The notes beneath the pieces were generated by a model. That model was not told the DNA's origin, did not search any database, and worked only from the letters and a program-made list of their open reading frames with translations. The position numbers and the translations under genes are program-made. Below, in pieces: positions 41,890 through 51,600 of a DNA stretch of 64,000 nt. Numbering within the stretch: position 1 is the first letter of the stretch; each line of letters starts with the position of its first letter. Source of the stretch: Sedimentisphaera sp050251615 (GTDB lineage Bacteria > Planctomycetota > Phycisphaerae > Sedimentisphaerales > Sedimentisphaeraceae); contig JBFWMM010000003.1 in assembly GCA_050251615.1 (NCBI GenBank), positions 1 through 64,000 on the forward strand. Direction: 5' to 3'.

Positions 41890-42518
41890 TGTAAGCCATA
41901 AGTCCGATTCAAAAAACAACTGAATATGAAAAAGCTCTTAAGCACTTGAGATTACTCGGAAACGGGCCGAAGACAAGCGCTCTGCCGAGCGGTGTTTGGG
42001 AGAATGAAGTAACATCGTGCCGCGAAATCTTGGCGGTAGCAGGGTGGAACGAACGGCTGCGCATTATAGCAGCGCATGAGGCCGTGAACGGCTCGGAAAC
42101 CTGCGAACAGCAAGGAAGAAGGGTCGGCGTACGGGGCGTAGCGCCCCTGACAGACGCAAACTGTTTCAGCCGAAACGATGGTACACCGAAAACTCCGACA
42201 TGCGCCCCGTTATAGAACGGGAAGAATCAGGCGTATTACCCCGCGATTCGGCGCAGGTTTGAGAGATTTCGAAAGCGTCATCGCGGCGGTCATCACCGCT
42301 TCGAGGACAAACGACCGGCAAAGCTTGATGAAAGCGAGCGCCTAGCGAAACCGCGAAACACGCTTAAATACGAGGGAAACGGTTCGCCGCAGGGATTTCG
42401 ATTCCCACAGTGAAAGTCGTTTGGACGAGTCGATGGCAAACAAAAGCCCTTTGCGACACTCGTAACAACGTGGCAGAGAATGCCGGATGCGGAAGTGTCG
42501 CAAACGGGCTGTTTTTTT
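41890..42518 (+). ncRNA. Large structured non-coding RNA candidate, family unknown
   Basis: About 630 nt between the maturase gene and the convergent LOG gene. A strong promoter precedes it and an intrinsic terminator ends it. No convincing protein frame exists; the only short one is ATG-AAA-AAG-CTC-TTA-AGC-ACT-TGA near the 5' end. The sequence is full of helices. GCAGG/CCTGC (42039/42100) encloses ACGGC/GCCGT (42053/42081), which encloses TGCGC/GCGCA (42058/42072). Separate hairpins are GGGGCG-TAG-CGCCCC (42133), CCCGTT-ATAG-AACGGG (42206) and GCGGT-CATC-ACCGC (42286). GAAA motifs are frequent. The conserved cores of RNase P RNA, tmRNA and SRP RNA were not found. Strand follows promoter and terminator. 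Confidence 0.7.
42445..42518 (+). terminator. Terminator of the structured RNA, probably bidirectional
   Basis: AGCCCTTTGCGACACT (42445-42460) pairs with AGTGTCGCAAACGGGCT (42494-42510), 16 bp with one bulged C, enclosing a further small hairpin (GGCA/TGCC), and is followed by GTTTTTTT. On the other strand TTTTGTTT follows the stem, so it may also stop the LOG gene, whose stop is 23 bp away. Confidence 0.85.
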
Positions 42519-42540
42519 AGCTTCAAGCTTTTCCTGCAAA

Positions 42541-43215
42541 TCAGGTGCTTCTGATCGGACGCAGAGGTTCTCTGCCGTGCTTTCTGTGAAAGCTCTTGAT
42601 GATGTTCACCGCTTCTTCCGGATCATCGCAGAAATCTATAAAATCGTAATCTTCCTCGCCGATACAGCCGTGCTCGTCGCACATGGTCTTCTTGAGCCAG
42701 GCCATCAAATCGCCCCAGTAATCTTTGCCCATCAGGATGACGGGGAAGTACGCCTGTTTATAAGATTGAATGAGCACGAGCGATTCGAATATCTCATCCA
42801 TTGTGCCGAAGCCACCCGGAAAAGCAACGAAGCCGCATGCGTATTTGAGGAACATCACCTTGCGGCAGAAGAAGTAGCGGAAGCTGAGGCTCTGCGTCTG
42901 GTAATTATTGGGTTTCTGCTCGAATGGAAGCTCAATGTTGAGGCCGATTGATTTACCGCCGGTCTCGATGGCTCCTTTATTAGCAGCCTCCATAATGCCC
43001 GGGCCACCGCCAGTGATGATTGTGAAGCCTTCTCCGGCCAGCATCGCGCTGACTTTCTCGGCCATTTTGTAGTATTTGTCTTCGGGGCTTGTGCGTGCCG
43101 AACCGAATATAGAAACTGCCGGGCCAACCGTGCTCATCTCCTCAAATCCCTCCACAAACTCCGCCATAATCCTGAACACGCGCCAGGTTTCATCTGTCAA
43201 AATTGGATTAATCAT
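42541..43215 (-). CDS. LOG-family (TIGR00730) Rossmann-fold nucleotide phosphoribohydrolase-like protein
   Basis: 224 aa. SIFGSARTSPEDKYYKMAEKVSAML, ITGGGPGIMEAANKGA and FVAFPGGFGTMDEIFESL are the family motifs (the PGGxGT loop binds the nucleotide). Members release the base from nucleoside 5'-monophosphates (cytokinin activation in plants); the bacterial role is mostly unclear, and older lysine decarboxylase labels are wrong. It lies 19 bp after dsbD and is the last gene of the secA-to-LOG unit. Confidence 0.9.
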   Translation of the reverse strand: MINPILTDETWRVFRIMAEFVEGFEEMSTVGPAVSIFGSARTSPEDKYYKMAEKVSAMLAGEGFTIITGGGPGIMEAANKGAIETGGKSIGLNIELPFEQKPNNYQTQSLSFRYFFCRKVMFLKYACGFVAFPGGFGTMDEIFESLVLIQSYKQAYFPVILMGKDYWGDLMAWLKKTMCDEHGCIGEEDYDFIDFCDDPEEAVNIIKSFHRKHGREPLRPIRST

Positions 43216-43234
43216 CGTTCAAACTCCTTAAAAC

Positions 43235-44947
43235 TTAGTCTTTGAGAGCCTCGAAAAGCTTCTGTTTGTCATAAATGCCGCGCAACTTCACCGGCTCTGA
43301 ATCCTTTTTCAGTATCACGGTAAGTGGCACGTTGCCAGCCTCGGCGAAACGGCTCGTGAGCGCTTCGGTCGCAGGGTATGTTTTCAATGTAGTATCACCG
43401 AGAACAGCGTAAACGTCATTTTCATCGAGAAATTCGGCAACCTCGCTATCCTGAAAAACCTTGCGGTCGAGAATGTGGCAATTGGAACACCAATCCGCCG
43501 TAAATTTTATCAGAACGGTATCGCCCTGCTTCAGTCTAACATCAATAGCAGTTTGCTCGTAGTCGTTCCAATCAACGAGAGACTCCGATGTAGAAAATAA
43601 AAACAAACCCGCAAGCAGGATTATCGCGAGCGCACTAAGTCGCACAAGCAACTTTATGCCCTTTTTCGCGCCGAAGCCTGCCCAGCTTGCCGCCATCCAC
43701 ACGGCAAATGCAAGCACCACGCAGAACATATATGCCCTGCCCATAAGCTCCGCCGAAAGCGCGCTGAACATCTTCACCGCTATAAACAGAAGAAGAAATC
43801 CCATAGCCTGCCTGAAGCGCTCCATCCAGACTCCTGGCCTCGGGAGCTTCTGCAGAGCGGCGGGGAAATATACCAGCAGCATATAAGGCAGAGCCATCCC
43901 CACGCCGAGCAGGAGGATAACAAGCGTGCTGATTAACGGGCTTTGCGCCTGCGCCCAGAGAAATACGGCCGCGAGAATCGCGCCACTGCAAGGCGTACTG
44001 AGCAGAGCGGCGAAGAAGCCGGTAACGAGCGTACCGGTAAGCTCGCCTTTCGCTCTGCCTGCGCCGCCCGCAACCGAAGCTGATACGGCGATCGTGAACA
44101 GGCCGAACATATACATTGCAAAGAGCACCATCAAAACGCCAATACCCGTTATAACGGCGGGGTAGCGCAGATGCTCCGACCAGTTCAGGGCGTGGCCCGT
44201 TGTGAGGCGAAGGAGCAACGAACAGATGGCGAAAATTGCAAAGAACGACACAATACCAGCAGAGTATGCAAGGGTCTGCTCGAAAAGCTTCTTTCTGCCG
44301 CCGCTTGCAGAGCTGACAAGCCTCTGCACCGCAATCGGCAACACCGGCCAGACGCAAGGCATCACATTAAAACTCAGGCCTGCCACAAGCGCCAGCAGGA
44401 AATACAACGCAACAGCAGAAGCTGAAGCGCCCTGTGAAGCATCCTGCTCTTCTGCGACAACAAGCGTCCGCGCGGAAAGTTCAGCGGCTTCCTCTATGAG
44501 AGGGATATTTTTAGTGGGAGCTGCGCTGAGGGTTATCTTAAAGGGAGGCAGGCATGAATCATCAACGCAAGCAATGCCGCTTACAACAACATCGGCGCCG
44601 GAAACAAGGGCACTTTCTTCTACCGGCTGATAGACAGTGAAAGAACCGCTGTAAACATCTACGACAGTACCGCCCATATCGGTATATTTGGAAGGATTCG
44701 GATATATTGCTTTGTCCGTTGCCAAACCGCTCGAAAACTTGAGCACCATACCCGCCGGAGCGGTGGCTGCGTCCGCATAGTAATGCACGGACTTATCGCC
44801 CGTAAACGCCACTTCAACCGCAAGATCTCCGCCTGCAAGACGCACAAGCCTCGAATTGGCCTCGCTTGTGGACTGGCCGAAATCAACTATCACCGCTCCC
44901 TGCACAAGGAAGGCGGCAAGCAACAATAAAAAAACGACCTTTCTCAC
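43235..44947 (-). CDS. dsbD: DsbD-like thiol:disulfide interchange protein
   Basis: 570 aa from the GTG at 44947, preferred because AAAGGAG lies 7 nt upstream and the protein then starts with a signal peptide (RKVVFLLLLAAFLVQGA). The order is: a periplasmic N-domain (~20-170, with CVDDSCLPPF), eight membrane helices (~185-435) with the redox Cys in NVMPCVWPVLPI and STPCSGAILAA, and a thioredoxin domain with FTADWCSNCHILDRKVF (CSNC). DsbD carries electrons from cytoplasmic thioredoxin to periplasmic disulfide carriers. It is 54 bp after ftsH in the export operon, which fits quality control of exported proteins. Confidence 0.9.
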   Translation of the reverse strand: MRKVVFLLLLAAFLVQGAVIVDFGQSTSEANSRLVRLAGGDLAVEVAFTGDKSVHYYADAATAPAGMVLKFSSGLATDKAIYPNPSKYTDMGGTVVDVYSGSFTVYQPVEESALVSGADVVVSGIACVDDSCLPPFKITLSAAPTKNIPLIEEAAELSARTLVVAEEQDASQGASASAVALYFLLALVAGLSFNVMPCVWPVLPIAVQRLVSSASGGRKKLFEQTLAYSAGIVSFFAIFAICSLLLRLTTGHALNWSEHLRYPAVITGIGVLMVLFAMYMFGLFTIAVSASVAGGAGRAKGELTGTLVTGFFAALLSTPCSGAILAAVFLWAQAQSPLISTLVILLLGVGMALPYMLLVYFPAALQKLPRPGVWMERFRQAMGFLLLFIAVKMFSALSAELMGRAYMFCVVLAFAVWMAASWAGFGAKKGIKLLVRLSALAIILLAGLFLFSTSESLVDWNDYEQTAIDVRLKQGDTVLIKFTADWCSNCHILDRKVFQDSEVAEFLDENDVYAVLGDTTLKTYPATEALTSRFAEAGNVPLTVILKKDSEPVKLRGIYDKQKLFEALKD

Positions 44948-45001
44948 CTTTTCGGCTCCTTTATAAATGGCCACGGTCTTTGAATCTGCGGCCTTTTATT
45001 A

Positions 45002-47038
45002 TCACGGCTTCGTATCCTCGTCGTAATGCTCTTTCGGCTCTTCCCGAATCTGCTCGTCGTCGAGTGGCTTCTCGGTCATCTCGTTCTCTTCGAGCGCCCT
45101 GAGCATCGCAGCTGCTTCAAGGACTGTCGGGCGGGTAATCTCGCCTCCATTGAGAATCAAATTCACTTCATCCGCATCGAGCGTTTCGTATTTCAGCAGA
45201 GCGCTTGCTATCGCCTCAACCTTATCTTTGTTGGCCACGATAAGGGCCTTTGCCTCATCAAAACAGCGTTTGATGATGGCGCTGATTTCCATGTCGATTA
45301 TCTCGGCGGTCTTATTCGAGCAGTCCAGCGAGCTACCGCCCATAAAGTACGATTCGCGGCCGGTGTCGGTAAAGTTGACCATGCCGAGCTTGTCGCTCAT
45401 ACCCCAGTCGTTAACCATATGCTTGACCATGCTCGACGCCTGCAGGATGTCGTTCTGCGCACCGCTGGTAATATCGCCACAGAAGATTTCCTCGGCGATT
45501 CTGCCTCCGAAACACACCTTCACAAACGCGATACAAAACTTCTTCGAGAATGTCATCCGCTCCTTTTCAGGCAGGGAAAACGTTGCTCCTCCGTAGGGGC
45601 CGCGGGGAATAATGCTCACCTTATGCAGCGGGTCGGCATCTTCAAGCAGGCTCTGTACGAGCGTATGGCCGGCCTCGTGATAGGCTGTGAGCTCTTTTTC
45701 CTTTAAGTCTATTACACGGCTCTTCTTGGCTCTGCCCCAGCGCACCTTGTCGCGTGCTTCTTCGAGATCTGTCTGTTCGACATACTCCTTATCGGCCATT
45801 GTCGCGGCGATTGCGGCCTCGTTTATGAGCGCCTCAAGCTCCGCACCGCTGAACATCGGCGTGCCGCGGGCCACAATCTCGAAATTCACATCGGGCCCGA
45901 ACTTGATTTTCTTCGCGTGCACTTTAAGTATCTCAAGCCTTCCCTTTATATCAGGGAAAGGAACATAAATCTGCCTGTCGAAGCGCCCTGGGCGGATGAG
46001 TGCGTGGTCGAGTACGTCAACACGGTTTGTCGCCGCGATAACGATTACCTGATCGTTGGAATCGAAGCCGTCCATTTCAACGAGAATGGCGTTGAGTGTC
46101 TGTTCGCGCTCATCATGGCCGCCGCTGGCAATACCGGGGCCGCGTTTTTTGCCGATAGCATCGATTTCATCGAGGAAAATTATGCAGGGCGAGTTCTCCT
46201 TGGCCTGCTTGAACAAATCCCGCACTCGCGACGCACCCACGCCCACAAACATCTCGACAAAATCAGAGCCGCTGATGGTATAAAACGGTACATCCGCTTC
46301 GCCGGCGATTGCCTTTGCCAGAAGCGTTTTGCCGCATCCGGGAGGGCCTTCAAGAAGTATGCCGCGCGGGATGCGACCGCCTATTTTCGAGAAACGCTTG
46401 GGATTTTTGAGAAACTCAATTGTCTCTTCGACCTCGTCTTTGGCCTCTTCGATCCCGGCTACGTCCTTGAAGGTTACTTTCTTCTGCTGGTCGCTGTCCA
46501 TAAGACGCGCCTTGCTCCTGCCGAAGTTCATCAGCATACCACCCGCTCCGGATTTCATATTGCGGGCAAAAAAGAAGTAGAAAAGGCCGATAATCATCAG
46601 GAACGGCACAACCTGAATCAGAAATGTAATCCAAAAGCCATCGGTTACAAACTTATAGTTGACGTTGTTGGCATCAAGAAGCTCTTTAGTGCTGTCAAGG
46701 ATCTCAGGGGAATAGAGAACCTTGAAGTTCTTCTGCGCCTCAGGTTCCTGGGCAAGCCTCTTCTGATAACCCTGCTCAGTAAGCGAGCCCTTTATCGTTA
46801 CGGAGCCTGTGCCGATCTCAACCTTTTCCACTGCCTTGTCTTTGACGAGCAGTTCGAAATCACTGTACTCGAGCGTTTCCGTAGCGGAAAACTTGCCCAT
46901 GGAGCTTGCTATGAGCAAGATGAGAGAGATTATAAAAAGCCAGCCGAGGGGATTAGGGCGCTTTAGCTGAGCGCCTCCGGGCACCTTGGGAATGTTTATA
47001 TTGTTCTTCTCTTTTTGTTTTTTATCTTCGGAAGCCAT
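45002..47038 (-). CDS. ftsH: ATP-dependent zinc metalloprotease FtsH
   Basis: 678 aa. A basic N-terminus precedes the first membrane helix (~32-46), a small periplasmic domain follows, then a second helix (~137-163; ITFLIQVVPFLMIIGLFYFFF). The AAA+ domain has GPPGCGKTLLAKAIAGEA, IIFLDEIDAIGKKRG and the second-region Arg motif RPGRFDRQI. The protease domain has HEAGH (~455) for zinc. FtsH is a membrane hexamer that degrades unassembled membrane proteins such as SecY. It sits between lptE and dsbD in the secA operon. The C-terminus is short and acidic. Confidence 0.97.
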   Translation of the reverse strand: MASEDKKQKEKNNINIPKVPGGAQLKRPNPLGWLFIISLILLIASSMGKFSATETLEYSDFELLVKDKAVEKVEIGTGSVTIKGSLTEQGYQKRLAQEPEAQKNFKVLYSPEILDSTKELLDANNVNYKFVTDGFWITFLIQVVPFLMIIGLFYFFFARNMKSGAGGMLMNFGRSKARLMDSDQQKKVTFKDVAGIEEAKDEVEETIEFLKNPKRFSKIGGRIPRGILLEGPPGCGKTLLAKAIAGEADVPFYTISGSDFVEMFVGVGASRVRDLFKQAKENSPCIIFLDEIDAIGKKRGPGIASGGHDEREQTLNAILVEMDGFDSNDQVIVIAATNRVDVLDHALIRPGRFDRQIYVPFPDIKGRLEILKVHAKKIKFGPDVNFEIVARGTPMFSGAELEALINEAAIAATMADKEYVEQTDLEEARDKVRWGRAKKSRVIDLKEKELTAYHEAGHTLVQSLLEDADPLHKVSIIPRGPYGGATFSLPEKERMTFSKKFCIAFVKVCFGGRIAEEIFCGDITSGAQNDILQASSMVKHMVNDWGMSDKLGMVNFTDTGRESYFMGGSSLDCSNKTAEIIDMEISAIIKRCFDEAKALIVANKDKVEAIASALLKYETLDADEVNLILNGGEITRPTVLEAAAMLRALEENEMTEKPLDDEQIREEPKEHYDEDTKP

Positions 47039-47110
47039 ATATTTCCTGTGTCTTTTTTGTTTATGGAGTATAAGTGGCCGCGAGGGCCTCGGGGATAACC
47101 TCCCCCCGCT

Positions 47111-47617
47111 TTACCAATCTATCTGCATAGACTCTACTATCTTTTCCGCCGCTTTGTTCACCGCCACCGTGCCGGCATAATCTCTCGTCTGCGAATCGGC
47201 ACTGCCCATAGCATAGGGCGCGGATGCTGTTATCGACATGTCGTTGGCGTACATCCTTCCGGTTATTAGGTTCTTCCAGCTGTATGTAAGGCTGACATTA
47301 ACCTCGTTTTGTATGGCGTAGCCTGTTTCAGTGTCGGTTCCAAGCACCAGCTCGTTTACCTGCTCAATACGCCCGTAAATAACACTGTCGGCGATGGCTC
47401 GCTCGGAGACGATTTTGTATGGCGTTTGAACCTCAATCTGCTTGCAGAGGGCATCTGTCAAATCGTATTCAAGACCTCGGCGGAAGCTCTGGCTGTCAAA
47501 CATTTCAACGTAAACCGTTTTGACCTCTTCAGGGTAAGGAAAACCGCTTGTGTAGCCGGCGCAACCGCCGAATACAAATAGGGTCAACAAGAGAAAAGTC
47601 TTAATCAGCTTATTCAT
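47111..47617 (-). CDS. lptE: LptE-like outer-membrane lipoprotein
   Basis: 168 aa. A signal peptide ends with the lipobox FGGC (Cys19), followed by AGYTSGFPYPEEVKTVYVEMFDSQSFRRGLEYDLTDALCKQIE. That is the LptE fold: a hydrophobic segment, then a long helix, then strands (VIYGRIEQVNE, EVNVSLTYSWKNLITGR). LptE helps LptD insert lipopolysaccharide in the outer membrane. Sequence conservation in this family is low, so the name rests on the pattern and on the neighbouring BamD-like and SecA genes. The start is 1 bp after the BamD-like stop. Confidence 0.8.
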   Translation of the reverse strand: MNKLIKTFLLLTLFVFGGCAGYTSGFPYPEEVKTVYVEMFDSQSFRRGLEYDLTDALCKQIEVQTPYKIVSERAIADSVIYGRIEQVNELVLGTDTETGYAIQNEVNVSLTYSWKNLITGRMYANDMSITASAPYAMGSADSQTRDYAGTVAVNKAAEKIVESMQIDW

Positions 47618-47618
47618 A

Positions 47619-48632
47619 TCACTTCACCTCAAACTCAAAAAAGTGCATAAAGCGCCATATCAAATTCCTGTTTTCGGGCTTCTCTCTGGGATTATCAGCC
47701 AGATACGCAAGCTCCTTATTGGAGTCGGCAATCAGCTTTCGTGCTTCGGCGGCAAGTGGGCTCTCCGGCCATTTCTCCTCAATCACATTAAAATACGCGA
47801 TTGCGCTTTCGTAGTCCTGAACCCTCATATACTGAACGGCTATGGCGTACGTTTTATCGGCCATCTGCTCGATTGCAAGCTTGATAGCTTTATCCACCTC
47901 AAGCCTCTCGGCTTCGGAGGGATAGCGCTCTGCGAATTGGCCATAGTACCCTATCGCACTTCGGAGGGTTGTGGCATCGTAGCGCGTGCCGAGGTATGCC
48001 TGATGCATATTGCGCGCCATCTCCAGGAGCGAATTCCTGCCTTCTGTGCCGGTGGGCCAGCGCGTTGACACTTCCACCCACACATTATATGCCTTGATGT
48101 ATTCCCTGCGCTGCTCAAAGCTCTCTGCGAGAGCCAGGTACGCGCGCTTTGCCAGGAAGCTGTCAGGGGAGCGCTCTATCAGGTTACGCATAATCGCTTC
48201 GCCCTCATCATACGCACTTACCTTGAAGAGCTTGAGAACTCGCCTCTTTTTGCCAGCGAGATACTGTCTGCCGCAACTATACATTCCCTCCATAACCTGC
48301 CCGACATACCTGCTCAGCGGATAATCATCGGCGACTTTCTCGAAGAGAGGCTCCGCTTTGTCGATATTACCCACGGCAAGTTTACGCTCGGCATCAACGT
48401 AGAGGACCCAGTCGGCGCCGGTAAGTTCCGGGTAGCGGGCGGCATAATCTTCTATCGCTACGTCAAGCTGTTCGCGTTCACCTTTTGTTGCGAAGTGAGT
48501 AATCCGCGAGAGTGCCAGCTCTTCGGGCGCGATTATCTCGCTTGCGGGCGAGAAACTGCCGCCATCAAGTACAAACTGCTCCGCAAAGCAGCCGCACACC
48601 AGGACGAGCGTTAACAACAAAGCAATTCTCAT
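47619..48632 (-). CDS. BamD-like TPR outer-membrane assembly lipoprotein
   Basis: 337 aa from the ATG at 48632, which has AAGGAT 6 nt upstream. A longer reading from 48863 would overlap secA by more than 200 bp and lacks a signal. The lipobox is LVCGC (Cys15). Several TPR repeats follow (EPLFEKVADDYPLSRYVGQVMEGMY, EAIMRNLIERSPDSFLAKRAYLALAESF, AIAYFNVIEEKWPESPLAAEARKLI). BamD supports BamA in folding outer-membrane barrels. This copy is longer than the usual ~240-280 aa. It is 10 bp after secA. Confidence 0.8.
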   Translation of the reverse strand: MRIALLLTLVLVCGCFAEQFVLDGGSFSPASEIIAPEELALSRITHFATKGEREQLDVAIEDYAARYPELTGADWVLYVDAERKLAVGNIDKAEPLFEKVADDYPLSRYVGQVMEGMYSCGRQYLAGKKRRVLKLFKVSAYDEGEAIMRNLIERSPDSFLAKRAYLALAESFEQRREYIKAYNVWVEVSTRWPTGTEGRNSLLEMARNMHQAYLGTRYDATTLRSAIGYYGQFAERYPSEAERLEVDKAIKLAIEQMADKTYAIAVQYMRVQDYESAIAYFNVIEEKWPESPLAAEARKLIADSNKELAYLADNPREKPENRNLIWRFMHFFEFEVK

Positions 48633-48642
48633 AGTTAAATCC

Positions 48643-51600
48643 TTATGATTCTTTTCCGCAACACTTTTTATACTTTTTGCCGCTTCCGCAGGGGCAAGGG
48701 TCGTTGCGCCCCACCTTCGGCTCATCATTGATAATCTGTTTCGGCGCAGACCTCGGCGCATGTGCGGCCTGCCTCTGGCGCTCTGTCTCGGCAAACTGCG
48801 AGCTTTCCTGATGAACCGCGTTCTGCGAGCTATAGACGTTTCTTGCCTTTGCGTTAGCTTCAAGGCGCAACTTGAATATCATATCCGTTACGCGGTTGTC
48901 TATGGAGCTGAGCATCTCGTTGAACATGCGGTAGCCTTCCTGCTTGTATTCAAGCTTGGGGTCTTTCTCGGCAAAGCGTCTCAGCGAAACTCCTTCCTTG
49001 AGCCTGTCCATTGAGTAGAGATGGTCTTTCCATACCGCATCGAAAATCTGCAAGAGAATGTAACGCTCAAGCATACTCAGTTCCCTGCGCATATATTCGC
49101 GGATATGGGCATTGAGCTCAGCGGCAACATCCGCATCTTCACTCGAACGAACATAGGCAAAACGGACGTTTGCCCATTCGAGAGCGGCCTGTTCATCAGT
49201 CTCAAGCTTCTCCTGAGCAACCGCCTGAAGAGAGGCGATAGTATCGCGCTCGGCAAAGCCGATCAGCATAGAGTGAACGTCTTTGGGAGACATAAGCCTG
49301 AGTTGCTCGGGGGAAACCTTCTCGTCAAACTTCCTCTCAATCCAGCTACTGAGCTGCGCGAAAGCATAGATGCTGTCGATATCGCTGCCATAGGTCATAT
49401 TGAGAGCGAATTCCACGGGGTACTCAATCTCGCGGCGGTCGTACTTCTCCGAAATAATGGAAAGGATATGCTGCTCAATCTGATCTACATCCATTTCGGC
49501 GAGTTTTTCGCGCTCGATTATGACGTTGAACCTTGAGCTGACCGCCTCAATGAACATCTTCTGAGCGAATCCATCTTCGAGAAATTCTACTATCCCTGAG
49601 CAGTCCTTGCGCTCTACAAGCTCCGAAGCACTTTCGATTGCGAGGCTACGTATCTCATCTGCGTCCATATCGCGCAACTTGCTCACGCTCACATTCACCT
49701 GATAGCTGCTCATAAGCCACTTTGCGAGCTCCGGCAGGTTCCATGTACTCTTATCGGAGGCATCTTCGATGTACTCACCCATTGTTATTGATATGTCGCT
49801 CTCGATGTTCTTACGTGCGGCGGCTTTTGCAGCCGCTTCGATACCGGCAGCACCGTCTTTGAGTTTCAGGTGCCTCGGGCCTAAATCAACGCCCAAGTTG
49901 ACACGAAGCCACTCATTCACACAGACCAGAGGGTAGTCAGGCGAGAGCATAGTATCGCAGGCCTCGCCGACGACATTCGCCACCATCTCTTCTATTATAC
50001 CTCTCAGCTCGATTCCTTTGAGGATCCTGCGGCGCCTTGAGTAGAACTCGCGCCTCTGATAATCCATCACCTCATCGTATTCGAGCAGAGCTTTTCTTAT
50101 CTCATAGTTGCGCTCTTCAACCTTTTTCTGCGCCTTTTCAATGCCGCGGCTGAACAGCTTGCTTTCGATTGCCTCGCCTTCCTGCCAGCCGGTTTTGCTG
50201 AGCATATTAACAGCCCATTCGCTCGCGAACAGGTTGAGAAGATCATCCTCGAGAGAGAGGAAGAACTGGCTGGAGCCATTGTCTCCCTGACGTCCCGCAC
50301 GGCCGCGTAGCTGGTTGTCGATACGCCTAGACTCGTGGCGCTCGGTGCCGATAATGTGCAGGCCACCGGCCTCTATCACTTCCGGCGAAAGCTTAATATC
50401 TGTTCCACGGCCGGCCATATTTGTTGCTATGGTAACGTTGCCGCACATTTTGCCGTCTCTCGAGGCATGCTGATGGCCTGCCTTTGCCACAATTGTGGCT
50501 TCGCGAGCGTGTTGCTTGGCGTTGAGCACCTCATGTTCCACGCCGTACTTGCGTGTAAGGGCGTTGGAGATGGCTTCGGATTTCTCAATACTTATCGTAC
50601 CAACGAGAACGGGCCTGCCCGCACTGCTAACGTTGCGGATCTCTTCAACGATTGCGTTGAACTTCTCGCGCATTGTCTTGTAGAGCACGTCGCTGCGGTC
50701 ATCACGCACGCAGGGTCTGTTTGTCGGTATGGCAATGGTATCGAGGCCGTAAATCTCGACAAATTCCTGCGCCTCTGTCATCGCGGTACCTGTCATACCG
50801 GCGAGTTTATCGTAAAGCTTGAAGAAGTTCTGGAGGGTAATCGTGGCGAGGGTCTGGCTCTCTTCCTTGATCTGGACGTTTTCCTTCGCCTCAACCGCCT
50901 GATGGAGGCCATCAGACCATTGCCTGCCGTGCATAAGACGGCCGGTAAATTCGTCAACGATAACGATCTTGCCGTCCATTACAACGTAATCCTTCTCGCG
51001 TTCAAAACAGACATGCGCCCTGAGGCTCTGTTCAAGCAGATGGGGCCAATCCATATTCGCACCCACGTAAAACGAGCCGACGTTCGCAATGTCCTGCGCT
51101 GCGCCGATGCCTTCGTGCGTCAGGCGGACGCTCTTCTTGTCGTACTCGACCTCGTAGTACTGGGTCTTGGTTTCAAGCTCCGCCTCCAGAGATTCCTTTT
51201 CCTGCTCGGACTTTGCCATGGCGGCTTTTGCCTTCTCTGCACGCGCCTTGTCGCTGCCGGCCTCGGCGATTTCGCCTTTCGCACCGGCAATATCCTTTTC
51301 AAGGCGATCTATCCGATTCTTTACGCCTTGATAATCGCTTTGAAGGCTGATTAACTGGCGAACTACCGAATCGGCACGCTTATACCTTGAAATGTCGTCA
51401 TGCGCAGGGCCGCTGATTATCAGCGGTGTACGCGCCTCATCTATGAGAATCGAGTCCACCTCATCGACAAGCGCAAACTGGAGTTCACCTTGTACGAGCT
51501 GCTCAACGCTTGTCTTCATGTTGTCGCGGAGGTAGTCGAAGCCAAACTCGTTGTTGGTGCCGTAGGTTATGTCGCATGAGTACTGTTCAAGCCTCTCTGC

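Noticed and set aside
41946..42215. 89-codon reading frame inside the structured RNA
   Set aside because: It has no ribosome site, no recognisable protein pattern, and overlaps many RNA helices. Open frames of this size are common by chance at this GC content.
41890..42518. RNase P RNA, tmRNA or SRP RNA as the identity of the structured RNA
   Set aside because: I looked for the RNase P core (GAGGAAAGTCC-like and ACAGAA...GGCTTA-like segments), a tmRNA tag frame with a CCA-type end, and the SRP Alu/S-domain core. None is present. A GGGATTTCGATTCCC stretch resembles a T-arm, but the loop and lower pair do not fit.
48633..48863. Upstream extension of the BamD-like gene
   Set aside because: It would overlap the end of secA, is Arg-rich without family features, and would bury the signal peptide. 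The ATG at 48632 has a good ribosome site.
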